From NCBI RefSeq assembly GCF_022059845.1, contig NZ_CP091851.1, positions 3,596,001 to 3,660,000 of the forward strand: a DNA stretch of 64,000 bases, written 5' to 3'. The position numbers and the translations under genes are program-made. This DNA comes from Terrirubrum flagellatum. GTDB taxonomy: Bacteria; Pseudomonadota; Alphaproteobacteria; Rhizobiales; Beijerinckiaceae. Below are positions 44,877-54,470 of the stretch, in pieces; the stretch's first letter is position 1; each line of letters begins with the position of its first letter. Below the pieces are notes generated by a model, which worked only from the letters and a program-made list of their open reading frames with translations, was not told the origin of the DNA and searched no databases.

Positions 44877-45686
44877 TCACGGCCGCGCGGAATTTGCAAG
44901 CGCCGCGCCAAGCGATTGCGCAAGCGAGTCATGGTCGGGCTCGCAGCTCGCGATCAGCACGCCATGCCGGCGCGGCGTCGCGTCGTACCGCACGGGCTTG
45001 CCGTGCAGATCGGTCAGCCTGCCGCCCGCCTCCTCGACGATGAGGTCGGCGGCGGCGACATCCCATTCGCGCGCGCCGTCTGAGGCGATGGCGATCGCGA
45101 TCTGACGCTCGGCGACCGCCGCGATGCGCGCCGCGAGCGAAGGAATCTTGGGATGGACGGAAAACCCTTCGACATGCGCCATGAACTTGTCGAGGACCGG
45201 CCGCGGCCCGGCGGCGATGCGCGGAGCGGCCTCCGTCAGCGCGAGCGGCGCGCCGTTGCAGGCGACGCCGTTTCCGGCTGAGGCCGTCAGCAGGCGATCG
45301 AGCGCCGGCAGATAGAGGCAGCCAAGTTGGGGTCGGCCGGCCTGAACCAGCGCAATGGAGACCGCCCAGAGGTCGGCGCCAGAGATGTAGCCGCGGGTGC
45401 CGTCGATGGGGTCGACGATCCAGGCCGGCGCATCCGAACCCGATTCCGGATGGCGCTCGGCCTCTTCCGACAGCCAGCCGATATGGGCGCCCAGCGCGCC
45501 GAGCCGCTGGGAAAGCATTTCGTCGATGGCGACGTCGGCCTCGGTGACGGGCGAATCCCCGTCCTTGGTCCAGACGCGGGCCGAGGTCTTCTCGCCGCGC
45601 CGAAACCAGCCCATGGCGAGCGCGCCGGCTTCGCGCGCCGCGGCGGCGACGGCGGGTAGCAGAAGGGCTGCGTCCGTCTGGCTCAT
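44877..45686 (-). CDS. cysQ: 3'(2'),5'-bisphosphate nucleotidase CysQ-like / inositol monophosphatase family
   Basis: 269 residues. Metal-binding motifs are 'LSEEAERH' (Glu), 'WIVDPIDGTRGYISG' (DPxDGT) and 'EWDVAAADLIVEEAGG' (WDxAA). It hydrolyses PAP or a related sugar phosphate; relatives in this cluster may act on 3'-phosphoadenosine-5'-phosphate. It is the first gene of the lipid A block, 47 bases before DUF4170. Confidence 0.9.
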   Translation of the reverse strand: MSQTDAALLLPAVAAAAREAGALAMGWFRRGEKTSARVWTKDGDSPVTEADVAIDEMLSQRLGALGAHIGWLSEEAERHPESGSDAPAWIVDPIDGTRGYISGADLWAVSIALVQAGRPQLGCLYLPALDRLLTASAGNGVACNGAPLALTEAAPRIAAGPRPVLDKFMAHVEGFSVHPKIPSLAARIAAVAERQIAIAIASDGAREWDVAAADLIVEEAGGRLTDLHGKPVRYDATPRRHGVLIASCEPDHDSLAQSLGAALANSARP

Positions 45687-45961
45687 GTCCCCTGCGAGTA
45701 GCTTCGACGCCGTCCCGCGGCAAGCGCTCCCTCTCGCCGCGCAGCGTCTTTAGCGGCGCCGCAACGGAACCAATCGGTTGAAACCGGCGTTCGATGACAA
45801 CGCGGCGTCAACCATCTCGCCGTTTCGCGGCCGAATTCTCAGCGTTCACCAGCGCTTTACCCACCTGCTTAAGCGCTTCGCAGGGTCTCGAACGCTATCT
45901 CGATCGCAACGGACGCCCGCCATTCAAGAGCGGGCGCCGACGTCACACAGGACGGCGATCA

Positions 45962-46474
45962 ATGACGGCAGAGGCGTTCGACGCCGGGCCGGCTTCCCCT
46001 TGCGGAGCCGGCCCTTTCCATCGCGCGGGCATTCGCGCCCGCGCGCTTTCGGAGGGCGATGTCGTGATGACTGACGTCATCGCCGGCGTGTCGATCACCA
46101 GGCGTCTGCCGAACAGCCGCTTCGTCGGCGTGATGGCGAGCGAACGCGCGGACGATCCCGCCGAAAGCGAAATCGCGCTGCTGCGCGATGACGGCGTCTC
46201 GGTTGTTCTTTCCGTGCAGGGCGACGCAGACGTGGTCGCGGAATGGCGCGCCGCGAGCCGGTCCTTCGGACTTCCCATGATCGTGCAGCGTCCCGACGCC
46301 GGCGTGATCGCGCTCGAGGCGATGATCGGCCCGCTGCTTCTCGGCAAGGCGCATTCCGGCCGCCGCATGCGCGCGCTGACGCGCAGTCGCCGGCCGCGCT
46401 TCCTCATGCGTCGTCAGACGACGCGCCTGCCGCTGGCGCCGATCGTGCATCACGCTGTGGAGATGGGGCGCTGA
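45962..46474 (+). CDS. DUF6101-like protein
   Basis: 170 residues. The core 'GVSITRRLPNSRFVGVMA', 'DDGVSVVLSVQGDADVVAEWRAASRSFGLPMIV' and the basic end 'RRMRALTRSRRPRFLMRRQTTRLP' match the DUF6101 pattern seen in Hyphomicrobiales. The start at 45962 has AGGACGG upstream; a longer in-frame start (45794) adds a poorly conserved leader. Soluble, function unknown. Confidence 0.75.
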   Translation: MTAEAFDAGPASPCGAGPFHRAGIRARALSEGDVVMTDVIAGVSITRRLPNSRFVGVMASERADDPAESEIALLRDDGVSVVLSVQGDADVVAEWRAASRSFGLPMIVQRPDAGVIALEAMIGPLLLGKAHSGRRMRALTRSRRPRFLMRRQTTRLPLAPIVHHAVEMGR

Positions 46475-46635
46475 TTGGCGGCTCCGCGCTACGGGTCAGC
46501 GTGACATAATTTTTGCCTTTGGCGCTGGGGCTTCTCGGTTCCTGAAGAGCACAAATCGATGATAAATGCCGATGCTTGCGGCAGCGCCGGCGCCTCCAAT
46601 GAATGCGCCGTCGCCGTAGCTCCAGCCGGACTTCA

Positions 46636-47424
46636 TTAGCCCGTCCAGACCTCGTTCAGCAGCTTTCGGCCCGAACGACTGACCGGCAGCACCGTATTGT
46701 CGTTCACGCGAACGCAGCCCCGACAGCCGCGCATCGCAACCTCTTCGGCGAGCTGGCGCGACACCCAATGCGAGCGATGGACACGCACGCCGGCCTTCTC
46801 TCCGAGCGTCGCAATCGCGGCCGCGAGATTCATCAGGATCAAGGCCTCGCCACGGTCGGTCCGCACCCTCACGTAATGGTCTTCGGCGCTCAGGGCGAGG
46901 ATGGCGGCGTTGCGCATCCCGATCGGAAGTTTCGCGCGCAACGCCTGGTCGGAATTCGAATGTGGCTGCTGCAGCGCCTCGCATGCAGCGCTCTGTGTGC
47001 GGGATTGCCGGAGCAAGTTCCAGCCCAGCCCTCCGATCGAGAGGTTGGACAGCAGCACCTGGATAGTCAGCTCGTGATAGGTGACGTGCGAAAGCGCCTG
47101 AGGCGCCGATAAGCCCAGGGACTCGAGAACGATCCAGCCGCCGGCCGGAGCCGTGATGACGCCAATCGCGAGCATCGTCCAGAACGGCAATACGCCGCCG
47201 AACCAAAATCGCCGAACGATTTCGGAGAGCGCAAAGACGATCGTGCAGATGGCGATTGCGACCCCGACGAAATGCAACAGGCGGAGCGGAAGCGTCATGC
47301 TGACATAGGTGCCGAACGCACCCGTTACGGCGAACGACGCCGCGACGACGAGCGGGAGCAAGATGGCGGCGGGACGGCGCCACTGAAAGGACGCAGTCGC
47401 CGAGAGCGTGCCGGCAATGGTCAC
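46636..47424 (-). CDS. Membrane-anchored LytTR-domain regulator
   Basis: 262 residues. Four hydrophobic segments in residues ~18-130, then a cytoplasmic LytTR DNA-binding domain (~165-260): 'GMRNAAILALSAEDHYVRVRTDRGEALILMNLAAAI', 'GVRVHRSHWVSRQLAEEV', 'CVRVNDNTVLPVSRSGRKLLNEV'. There is no response-regulator receiver domain; the membrane part may sense directly. LytTR proteins bind imperfect direct repeats. The divergent secreted hydrolase gene (start 90 bp away) is the obvious candidate target. Confidence 0.9.
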   Translation of the reverse strand: MTIAGTLSATASFQWRRPAAILLPLVVAASFAVTGAFGTYVSMTLPLRLLHFVGVAIAICTIVFALSEIVRRFWFGGVLPFWTMLAIGVITAPAGGWIVLESLGLSAPQALSHVTYHELTIQVLLSNLSIGGLGWNLLRQSRTQSAACEALQQPHSNSDQALRAKLPIGMRNAAILALSAEDHYVRVRTDRGEALILMNLAAAIATLGEKAGVRVHRSHWVSRQLAEEVAMRGCRGCVRVNDNTVLPVSRSGRKLLNEVWTG

Positions 47425-47514
47425 TGGCGAATAAACCCTACCGTTCGCGAAATCGGGCTCGACCTGCTCGGCCGCCCCTACCTACCAGGATAGCGGCTCA
47501 CAAGAGGCGCATCC

Positions 47515-48591
47515 ATGACATTCGCGATTTACAAGCGGCTCCGCTCCGCCGCCTTGCTGTTCTGCAGCGCATCGACGGTGATGGGCGTGTTCTCCGGCGC
47601 AGCGAGAGCGGCCGAAGCAGGGCTGCGGCCCTATGAGGTCCCGCCGTCCATCACGAACCCTGAGAAGATCCCGGTCGCTCTGTACTACCCGACGCAGGCG
47701 CCTATGCGCCCGATCATGGTGGGATCGTTCACGGTCCGCGCGACCCCCATGGCCGTTCCGGAGGCAATGACCAAAGGCCTCATCGTGATCAGCCACGGGA
47801 CCGGCGGTTCGGAATTCGGCCAGAGCAGCTTGGCCGAGGCCCTCGCACGGGACGGCTACTTGGTGGCGGCGCTGCGTCACCCGGGCGACAATTACCAAGA
47901 CGGTTCGCTGTGGCAAAAGCCGCTGGGCGCCTACTTCACCGAACGGCCCCGCCAAGTCTCGCGCCTGATCGACGCGCTGCTTGCGGATTCCGAATGGAAA
48001 GACCGCATCGCGACGGACGTCAAAGGGCCGCGGATCGCCGCCGCCGGGCACTCGGCCGGCGGCTACACCGTGGTTGCCTTGGCGGGAGGCCGGGTCGATC
48101 TATCCCGGATCGGCGCGCATTGCGCGAAGGACGCGGCGGAAGACCCGATCTCCTGCGGCATGGTCCGCGACATCAGCGAAATGCAGGCGCCGCTTGCGCT
48201 CGAGTCGACCGCCGATCCGCGTGTGCGCGCGATTGTCGCCATGGCGCCCGTCGGCGTCATATTCACGGAGCAATCCCTGAAGGCCATCACCGTGCCGGCC
48301 CTGATCTACGCCGCGGAAAAGGACCGCTGGCTACCGCCACGCTTTCACGCCGCATGGATCGGGCAGAACCTTCCCGGAGCGGACTATCGCGTCATCGCCA
48401 ATGCCTGGCACTTCGCCTTCATGAACCCCGCCAGCGCCCCGATCCCGACATTGGATGGCGACATCAGCGCCGACCCGCCCGGCTTCGATCGCACGGAATT
48501 TCTGAAGCAACTCGCCGAAGAAATCCCGGCATTCTTCGACCGAGCGCTCACGCTCGCACCGAATGTGATCAATAGCAACGTATCACCATAA
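47515..48591 (+). CDS. Secreted alpha/beta hydrolase
   Basis: 358 residues. A signal peptide (~1-33, cleaved near 'GAARA') precedes an alpha/beta hydrolase fold with oxyanion loop 'ISHGTGGSEFG' and nucleophile Ser180 in 'GHSAGGY'. A His near 'NAWHFAFMNP' completes the likely triad. It resembles the dienelactone-hydrolase/PAF-acetylhydrolase-like group. It is divergent from the LytTR gene, and local codon use looks less GCGC-rich than in neighbours. Substrate unknown. Confidence 0.88.
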   Translation: MTFAIYKRLRSAALLFCSASTVMGVFSGAARAAEAGLRPYEVPPSITNPEKIPVALYYPTQAPMRPIMVGSFTVRATPMAVPEAMTKGLIVISHGTGGSEFGQSSLAEALARDGYLVAALRHPGDNYQDGSLWQKPLGAYFTERPRQVSRLIDALLADSEWKDRIATDVKGPRIAAAGHSAGGYTVVALAGGRVDLSRIGAHCAKDAAEDPISCGMVRDISEMQAPLALESTADPRVRAIVAMAPVGVIFTEQSLKAITVPALIYAAEKDRWLPPRFHAAWIGQNLPGADYRVIANAWHFAFMNPASAPIPTLDGDISADPPGFDRTEFLKQLAEEIPAFFDRALTLAPNVINSNVSP

Positions 48592-48635
48592 TTCCCTTAT
48601 CCAAGTCCACTACAGTCGAGTTTGCGGGGTTATCC

Positions 48636-49571
48636 TCACACCAGCCCGTCGAGCACAAGTCCGGCGAACAGGATCAGGCCGGAATCGCGATTCGATTTGA
48701 AAAGCGCCAACGCGCGCCGGGGATCGCGCAGATCCAGCGTCTTCACCTGCCAGGAAAGATGCAGCGCGAAGCCGGCGAGGCCGAGCCACGACGGCCAGCC
48801 GATATTCGGCGTGAGCGCGAACGAGATCGCGATCAACACCGTTGTAAGAGCATAGGCGCCGGCAACGGCTTCACGCGCGCGGTCGCCGAAAAAGCGCGCC
48901 GTCGAGCCGATGCCGACAAGCACATCGTCCTCGATATCCTGAAGCGCATAGATCGTATCGTAACCGAAGGTCCATGCGATCGCCGCCGCATAGATCAGGA
49001 AAGCCGGCGCATCGAGCCGACCAAAAATCGCCGCCCATCCCATAAGGCCGCCCCACGCGAAGGCCATGCCGAGCACCACCTGCGGAAAGGACGTGACGCG
49101 CTTCATGAAGGGATAGATCACGACCGGCAGCAGCGAACACAGACCGACGATGATCGTGAAGCGGTTGAAAGTGAGCAGCACGGCGAGCCCGACAAGCGCG
49201 AGCGCGACGAGGAAGACGGCCGCCTGCTTCGGCGTCACCTGACCTGACGGGATCGGGCGGCTGCGGGTGCGCTCGACCTTGGCGTCGAGATCGCGATCAA
49301 CCAGATCATTCCAGGCCGAGCCCGCGCCGCGCATCGCGATCGCGCCGACCCAGAACAGAAAGATGTGGAAAGGATCGGGACCGGGAAGTCCGGCCGCCAC
49401 CGCCGCCAGCGCCGCCGACCACCAGCAGGGCGCAAGCAGAAGCTCCCAGCCGATCGGCCGGTCGATTCGCGCCATGCGGAGAAAAGGCCGCCAGGATGGG
49501 GGCGCGTAGCGATCGACGAGGTTGCCCGCCGGCGCGTCGCTGACCGCGCCAGCCGCACTTTCGGCGTTCAT
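48636..49571 (-). CDS. ubiA: 4-hydroxybenzoate octaprenyltransferase
   Basis: 311 residues, about eight or nine membrane helices. Prenyl-diphosphate/Mg2+ sites are 'GSAWNDLVDRDLDAKVERTRSRPI' (NDxxDxxxD) and 'YDTIYALQDIEDDVLVGIGSTA' (second Asp-rich loop). It attaches the isoprenoid tail to 4-hydroxybenzoate, the committed membrane step of ubiquinone synthesis, which supplies the respiratory chain feeding the oxidase at 51.7 kb. Confidence 0.96.
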   Translation of the reverse strand: MNAESAAGAVSDAPAGNLVDRYAPPSWRPFLRMARIDRPIGWELLLAPCWWSAALAAVAAGLPGPDPFHIFLFWVGAIAMRGAGSAWNDLVDRDLDAKVERTRSRPIPSGQVTPKQAAVFLVALALVGLAVLLTFNRFTIIVGLCSLLPVVIYPFMKRVTSFPQVVLGMAFAWGGLMGWAAIFGRLDAPAFLIYAAAIAWTFGYDTIYALQDIEDDVLVGIGSTARFFGDRAREAVAGAYALTTVLIAISFALTPNIGWPSWLGLAGFALHLSWQVKTLDLRDPRRALALFKSNRDSGLILFAGLVLDGLV

Positions 49572-49580
49572 GCGCGAAAC

Positions 49581-50054
49581 TTACAGCGCGCCTTGGGGCA
49601 CACGCATGGCGCCGGAGACGAGATCGCCGCCATTGCCGCCGAAACCGCCGGGAGCGCCCTGATTTTGCTTGGCTGCACGAGCCGCCTGCGCCTCCATCTG
49701 ACGCATTTTCGAGGCGGCCGCACAGGCCTGACCGCGAATCGTCTGGGCCTGCTTGTGGTCGTCCTTGACGCGGGTCGACACAGCTTCCGGCACGTTGCAC
49801 CAGGCGCCGTTCTGATCGAGCCAGCTAATCAGCTTCTGGCCGTTGGCGACAAGCGCATTGAACCGGCCGCAGGCGTCCACCGGCGTCATCTTCTTCTTGC
49901 CCATGTTGGACAGGGCCTGGACCATCGCGCCGCGCGCCGTGATCAGCTTCTGCCCTTCAGCGCAGGCCGCAGATTGCGCGTAAGCGCCAGATGAGGCGAC
50001 GCCAACCGACGTCGCCGCCAGAATGGACATCATGAGGATGCGGATCCCCGACAT
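49581..50054 (-). CDS. Exported hypothetical protein
   Basis: 157 residues. A signal peptide (~1-27, ending 'GAYAQS') precedes a helical mature part with three Cys ('AACAEGQ', 'DACGRF', 'WCNVPE', 'QACAAAS' gives four) that could form two disulfides. The tail is Gly/Asn-rich. A GGGAGA ribosome site precedes the ATG. It is nine bases before ubiA. Family unknown; it reads like a conserved alphaproteobacterial periplasmic protein. Confidence 0.75.
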   Translation of the reverse strand: MSGIRILMMSILAATSVGVASSGAYAQSAACAEGQKLITARGAMVQALSNMGKKKMTPVDACGRFNALVANGQKLISWLDQNGAWCNVPEAVSTRVKDDHKQAQTIRGQACAAASKMRQMEAQAARAAKQNQGAPGGFGGNGGDLVSGAMRVPQGAL

Positions 50055-50263
50055 CGCGTTCTCCCAAAACTTCGTCGATCTATTTGCCTCGCGGCTTCGA
50101 AGCAACCGCCCGCCTGCCCCATTTTCATGGCGAAGACGCGTCCGAAACCAGCCCCCCTCAAGGCTTCCACCACTCGCAATTCCTGAGCGTGCCAAATCCC
50201 TACCAAACCAGCGTCACGCTGTCAATGATTATTTTCCTATTCCGCTCGATTTCCTCCGCGACG

Positions 50264-50860
50264 CTATCTGCGCGCCGCGCGCCTCTGACGAGGCGCGGCC
50301 GGCGCCCCTCCCGCTCCGAATCCAACCTCGATTTCGAGATCGCGCTGGTTGGGCGGCACCTGAATGCCCTGCTCGACCATCACGAACGACCCTTGCGTCG
50401 CGCCCGCGGGAATGACGACCGACTGACGCTGGACCCGGGTGAGGATGGGCTTCTCGTTCGCCTTCACCACGAAACGGACCGTCACATCATAGCGGCCGGG
50501 CGAGCCTGCCGCCCCCAGAAGGACCCTGCCTTCGGCGCCAACTTTCAACGTGAAACTGCCGTCGCGCTGGACGTTCGTGCACTCGCGGGCCGTGTCGCCC
50601 ATGGAATATTGCACGCGAACCGTATCGCCACCGACCCGATAGGCCGCGCCGTTCGCCGCGACAGTGACCGAAGGACACTCGAAATCGCTGTCCTCCGGCA
50701 AAGGCGGAGCCGGCGGCACCGTGGGGCTGCCCCAGAAAAACAGATTGCTCAGCGCATTGCCGGGCTGGCCGGACGACGGAGCGCCGGAAGAGCCGCTGGA
50801 CGAGCAGGCGCCAAGCGCCAGCACGGCGGCCGCGACGCCGGCAATGCGGATTTGAGACAT
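50264..50860 (-). CDS. Predicted lipoprotein
   Basis: 198 residues. The lipobox 'LGACSSSG' near residue 19-20 follows a short hydrophobic signal, so Cys would be lipidated. A Ser/Gly/Pro-rich linker (to ~60) leads to a beta-rich domain ('DTVRVQYSMGDTARECTN', 'GRYDVTVRFVVKANEKPILTR') with two Cys. It ends in a basic Arg-rich tail. I used the ATG at 50860; a GTG at 50890 is possible. Function unknown. IalB-like gene next door suggests an envelope role. Confidence 0.8.
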   Translation of the reverse strand: MSQIRIAGVAAAVLALGACSSSGSSGAPSSGQPGNALSNLFFWGSPTVPPAPPLPEDSDFECPSVTVAANGAAYRVGGDTVRVQYSMGDTARECTNVQRDGSFTLKVGAEGRVLLGAAGSPGRYDVTVRFVVKANEKPILTRVQRQSVVIPAGATQGSFVMVEQGIQVPPNQRDLEIEVGFGAGGAPAAPRQRRAARR

Positions 50861-50919
50861 GCGGACAGGGACTGTCGAACCGGACGTCACGCTTTCAACT
50901 CCAGCTATTGAGATCGCCC

Positions 50920-51519
50920 TTACGGCAAGTTGTCGAAACCATCGCCAAACCCGTTGAGCGAAACCGGAATGCCGATTCCCTCCTCGGGCTTCTCGAAGAT
51001 GATGAAAGTCGCCGTCTTGCCGCCCCTGAGCTGGCGAATGAGATCGTCATCCATGATCACTTCGGCGACGCAGCCTGTCGGCAGGCAACGGACGAAGCCG
51101 GTGTTGCCGATGTCGGCGTCATCGATCCTGAGGCCTAGGCCCGCCGGCAAAAGAACATTGAGCGGCGAGATCACGCGCAGCAGCCGACTCTTGCCATCGG
51201 CCGTCTTCAAGGCGACGACGACGAGGGTGACATTCGGCTTGTCCTCCGCGGCGACGCTTTGCACCAGCGCGCACTGCTCCTTCGGCTGGAGCGGAGCGGT
51301 CGAGCCAGGCGCCTGCGCGGTCTGCTGCTCGCAACGAAGTTGCCAGTCGCCATAAGCGTTGCGCAATTGCCCCTGCGCGAGCGCGCCGCCAGCGCTCGCC
51401 GCAAGGCTGCAAATCGCAGCGAAGAGAAAGACGCCTGCCCATCGCGCATGCAACGGCAGGGTCCAACAAAATCGATTCGGCAAGTCCAGGTCCGCTCCAA
51501 CTGGCCATGCGCGTCGCAT
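50920..51519 (-). CDS. Invasion-associated locus B (IalB)-family protein
   Basis: 199 residues. An N-terminal hydrophobic signal (~27-48, 'AGVFLFAAICSLAASAGGALAQ') precedes the IalB domain: 'AYGDWQLRCEQQ', 'KEQCALVQSVAAEDKPNVTLVVVAL', 'INVLLPAGLGLRID'-like 'LNVLLPAGLGLRIDDADIGNTGFVRCLPTGCVAEV' with conserved Cys pairs, then 'ATFIIFEKPEEGIGIPVSLNGF'. Named for Bartonella, but widespread in free-living rhizobia as an exported protein. It is divergent from ctaC. Confidence 0.9.
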   Translation of the reverse strand: MRRAWPVGADLDLPNRFCWTLPLHARWAGVFLFAAICSLAASAGGALAQGQLRNAYGDWQLRCEQQTAQAPGSTAPLQPKEQCALVQSVAAEDKPNVTLVVVALKTADGKSRLLRVISPLNVLLPAGLGLRIDDADIGNTGFVRCLPTGCVAEVIMDDDLIRQLRGGKTATFIIFEKPEEGIGIPVSLNGFGDGFDNLP

Positions 51520-51706
51520 TCCCGATGGAAGCGCGCGCCCGCCAGCCGCCGGCCGTTCGGACCATGCGAGGCCCGGCCTGTCAAGAATCCTACGAAAGCG
51601 GCCGCTAACATGCTCTGCGGACGCCTCAACTGCGTCCGATCCAAGCGCCCATATGCCGCATCACGGGGAAAAGGGCCGCCGATTGCGCCCTGGAAGGGGA
51701 TATGTT

Positions 51707-51734
51707 TTGACGGGCGTCAACAGGGTAGCTTAGA
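51707..51734 (+). promoter_or_regulatory. Weak candidate promoter for the cytochrome oxidase operon
   Basis: TTGACG at 51707-51712 and CTTAGA at 51729-51734 with a 16-base spacer, 35 bp before the ctaC start. The -10 is poor, so this is tentative. The rest of the 250-base gap to the divergent IalB gene shows nothing I can support. Confidence 0.3.
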
Positions 51735-51768
51735 GCAGCCCCAAACTTGCCGTCCGAACGCCCGTTTC

Positions 51769-52668
51769 ATGAAGGCCATCACCAAGATGCAAGCCCGCCT
51801 CGCGACCCTCGGCTCCTTTCTTGCAGCCCTGTTCGTCTCCTCCGCCGCATGGGCGGTTCCGGCCGGCGCGCCGAAGCCCTGGGAGATCAATCTTCAGGAG
51901 ATGGTCACCGAGAACGGGCATCGCATCGTCGCGCTTCACAACGCGCTGCTGATCATCATCACCGTGATCACGCTCTTCGTGCTCGGCCTGATGATCTATG
52001 TCTGCTGGCGCTTCAACGAGAAGAACAATCCGGTCCCCTCGAAGACCACTCACTCGACCGTGCTCGAAGTGGCGTGGACCGTGCTGCCGATCCTGATCCT
52101 GCTCGGCATCGCCATTCCCTCGTTCCGCCTGCTGCGCTTCCAGCTCATTTTTCCGACCGCCGACCTCACCGTGAAGGCGACGGGCAAGGGCAACTGGCAG
52201 TGGGAGTATGAATATCCCAAGGACGCCGGCGGCTTCTCCTTCATCTCGGCGATGCTGAGCGACGAGGAAATCAAGAAGGCCGTCGCTGACGGTCGTCCGG
52301 CGGAAGACATGCCGCGCCTTCTCGCGGTCGACAACGAACTCGTGCTGCCGGTCAACAAGACCATCATCCTGCAGGTCACCGGCGAAAGCATCATCCATAA
52401 TTTCGCCTTGCCGGCCTTCGGCCTGAAGATCGACGCCATTCCCGGCCGCCTGAACCAGACCTGGTTCAAGGCCGAGCGCGAAGGTCTCTATTACGGCCAG
52501 TGCTCGCGTCTCTGCGGCGCCAACCACGCCTTCATGCCGATCGCGATCCGCATCGTGTCGCAGGAGGCCTACGCCAAGTGGCTCGAGGACGCGAAGAAGA
52601 AATACGCGTCGACCGAGACCGCTCCGACGCAGCTCGCCGCGGCTGAAACGACCGCCGCGCAGCGCTGA
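51769..52668 (+). CDS. ctaC: Cytochrome c oxidase subunit II
   Basis: 299 residues. A signal peptide (~1-30) precedes two membrane helices (~55-80, ~95-115) and the periplasmic CuA cupredoxin domain. CuA ligands are in 'ESIIHNFALP' (His) and 'YYGQCSRLCGANHAFMPI' (two Cys, His, Met); an aromatic 'NWQWEYEYP' electron-entry patch is present. It accepts electrons from cytochrome c and passes them to subunit I. A start at 51787 is also possible. First gene of the operon. Confidence 0.97.
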   Translation: MKAITKMQARLATLGSFLAALFVSSAAWAVPAGAPKPWEINLQEMVTENGHRIVALHNALLIIITVITLFVLGLMIYVCWRFNEKNNPVPSKTTHSTVLEVAWTVLPILILLGIAIPSFRLLRFQLIFPTADLTVKATGKGNWQWEYEYPKDAGGFSFISAMLSDEEIKKAVADGRPAEDMPRLLAVDNELVLPVNKTIILQVTGESIIHNFALPAFGLKIDAIPGRLNQTWFKAEREGLYYGQCSRLCGANHAFMPIAIRIVSQEAYAKWLEDAKKKYASTETAPTQLAAAETTAAQR

Positions 52669-52719
52669 CACAGACACGAAACTGGCAACTCAAAAAAAGC
52701 AAAGGCAGAGGACAGGATA

Positions 52720-54348
52720 ATGGCTCAGGCCGCCGCTCACGCCGATGATCACGATCATCACGATGAATATCCGACGTTCTGGCGGCGCTGGCTGCTGTCG
52801 ACCAACCATAAGGATATCGGCACGCTCTATCTGCTGTTCTCGCTCTGCGCCGGCCTCGTCGGCGGCTTCCTCTCCGTGATGATGCGCATGGAGCTGCAGG
52901 AGCCGGGGATGCAGATCTTCTCCAACGCGCAGACCTTCAACGTCTTCGTGACGGGCCACGGCCTCATCATGGTGTTCTTCCTGGTGATGCCCGCATTGAT
53001 CGGCGGCTTCGGCAACTGGTTCGTGCCGCTGATGATCGGCGCGCCCGACATGGCCTTCCCGCGCATGAACAACATCTCGTTCTGGATGACGGTCGGCGGC
53101 TTCGTGCTTCTCGTCACCTCGATGTTCGTTGAAGGCGCTCCCGGCTCGCACGGCTTCGGCGGCGGCTGGACGGTCTATCCGCCGCTGTCGGTCAGCGGCC
53201 ATCCCGGCCCCGCGCTCGACTTCGGCATTCTCGCGCTCCACACCGCGGGCGCGGCCTCGATCCTCGGCGCGATCAACTTCATCACCACGATCCTGAACAT
53301 GCGCGCGCCGGGCATGACGCTGCACAAGATGCCGCTGTTCGCCTGGTCGATCCTCGTCACGGCCTTCCTGCTGCTGCTGGCGCTGCCGGTGCTCGCGGGC
53401 GCGATCACCATGCTGCTGACGGACCGCAACTTCGGCACGACCTTCTTTGATCCCGCCGGCGGCGGCGATCCCGTGCTTTATCAGCACCTGTTCTGGTTCT
53501 TCGGCCATCCGGAAGTCTACATCATGATCCTTCCGGCCTTCGGCATCGTCAGCCACATCATCTCGACCTTCTCGAAGAAGCCGATCTTCGGCTATCTCGG
53601 CATGGCCTATGCGATGGTGGCGATCGGCGCGATCGGCTTCGTCGTGTGGGCGCACCACATGTACACGGTCGGCCTGTCGCTGAAGACGCAGGCCTATTTC
53701 GTCGCCGCGACGATGGTGATCGCGGTGCCGACGGGCGTGAAGATCTTCTCCTGGATCGCGACGATGTGGGGCGGCTCGATCCGCTTCTCGACAGCGATGC
53801 ACTGGGCGCTCGGCTTCATCTTCCTGTTCACGGTCGGCGGCGTCACCGGCGTCGTGCTCGCGAACGCCGGCGTCGATCGCTCGCTGCACAACACCTATTA
53901 CGTGATCGCGCACTTCCACTATGTGCTGTCGCTCGGCGCCGTCTTCATGATCTTCGGCGGCTGGTACTACTGGTTCCCGAAGATGTTCGGCTACATCATC
54001 CCGGACTGGATCGGCAAAACCCATTTCTGGATCTCGTTCATCGGCGCGAACGTCCTGTTCTTCCCGATGCACTTCTCCGGACTCGCCGGCATGCCGCGCC
54101 ACTATGTCGATTATCCCGACGCGCTGGCGCCGTGGAACCGGGTCTCCTCTTTCGGCTCCTACATCTTCGCGGCTGGCGTGATCTTCTTCCTCGCCTCGAT
54201 GTATTACGTCGTGTTCGTGCGGAAGGAGAAGGCGACGGGCAACCCGTATGGCGAAGGCGCGACGACGCTCGAATGGACGCTGTCCTCGCCGCCGCCCTTC
54301 CACCAGTACATGACGCTGCCGCGCATCGCGGCGGACGATCATCACTAA
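52720..54348 (+). CDS. ctaD: Cytochrome c oxidase subunit I (aa3-type)
   Basis: 542 residues, twelve membrane helices. Heme a/a3 and CuB ligands: 'HGLIMVFF', '[17 protein letters not shown]' (the crosslinked His-Tyr pair), 'WAHHMYTVG' and '[17 protein letters not shown]'. It reduces O2 to water and pumps protons. AGAGGA precedes the ATG. The N-terminal His/Asp-rich '[13 protein letters not shown]' is unusual in density but seen in relatives. Confidence 0.99.
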   Translation: MAQAAAHADDHDHHDEYPTFWRRWLLSTNHKDIGTLYLLFSLCAGLVGGFLSVMMRMELQEPGMQIFSNAQTFNVFVTGHGLIMVFFLVMPALIGGFGNWFVPLMIGAPDMAFPRMNNISFWMTVGGFVLLVTSMFVEGAPGSHGFGGGWTVYPPLSVSGHPGPALDFGILALHTAGAASILGAINFITTILNMRAPGMTLHKMPLFAWSILVTAFLLLLALPVLAGAITMLLTDRNFGTTFFDPAGGGDPVLYQHLFWFFGHPEVYIMILPAFGIVSHIISTFSKKPIFGYLGMAYAMVAIGAIGFVVWAHHMYTVGLSLKTQAYFVAATMVIAVPTGVKIFSWIATMWGGSIRFSTAMHWALGFIFLFTVGGVTGVVLANAGVDRSLHNTYYVIAHFHYVLSLGAVFMIFGGWYYWFPKMFGYIIPDWIGKTHFWISFIGANVLFFPMHFSGLAGMPRHYVDYPDALAPWNRVSSFGSYIFAAGVIFFLASMYYVVFVRKEKATGNPYGEGATTLEWTLSSPPPFHQYMTLPRIAADDHH

Positions 54349-54470
54349 AAAAACGGCGCGGCTCCGAGGCCGCGCCCTTCCCCCGAGCGCCGATGCGGCG
54401 CTTCGGCGAAGGGCGCAAGAAGAGAGAAGACGCAAAGCGCGGATCGCGCGACGGCGTCGTGGATCGAACA

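Noticed and set aside
45687..45961. 275-base gap upstream of the DUF6101-like gene as a hidden gene or RNA
   Set aside because: The longer in-frame leader lacks conservation features, and no stable structure or tRNA-like fold is apparent.
46496..47383. Second minus-strand frame within the LytTR gene
   Set aside because: A +1-type shadow; the frame at 46636-47424 carries the membrane helices and the LytTR motif.
54355..54376. Hairpin after ctaD as a terminator
   Set aside because: The T-run that would follow it lies on the minus strand, where no gene ends. On the plus strand the tail is C-rich, and ctaB downstream belongs to the same operon.
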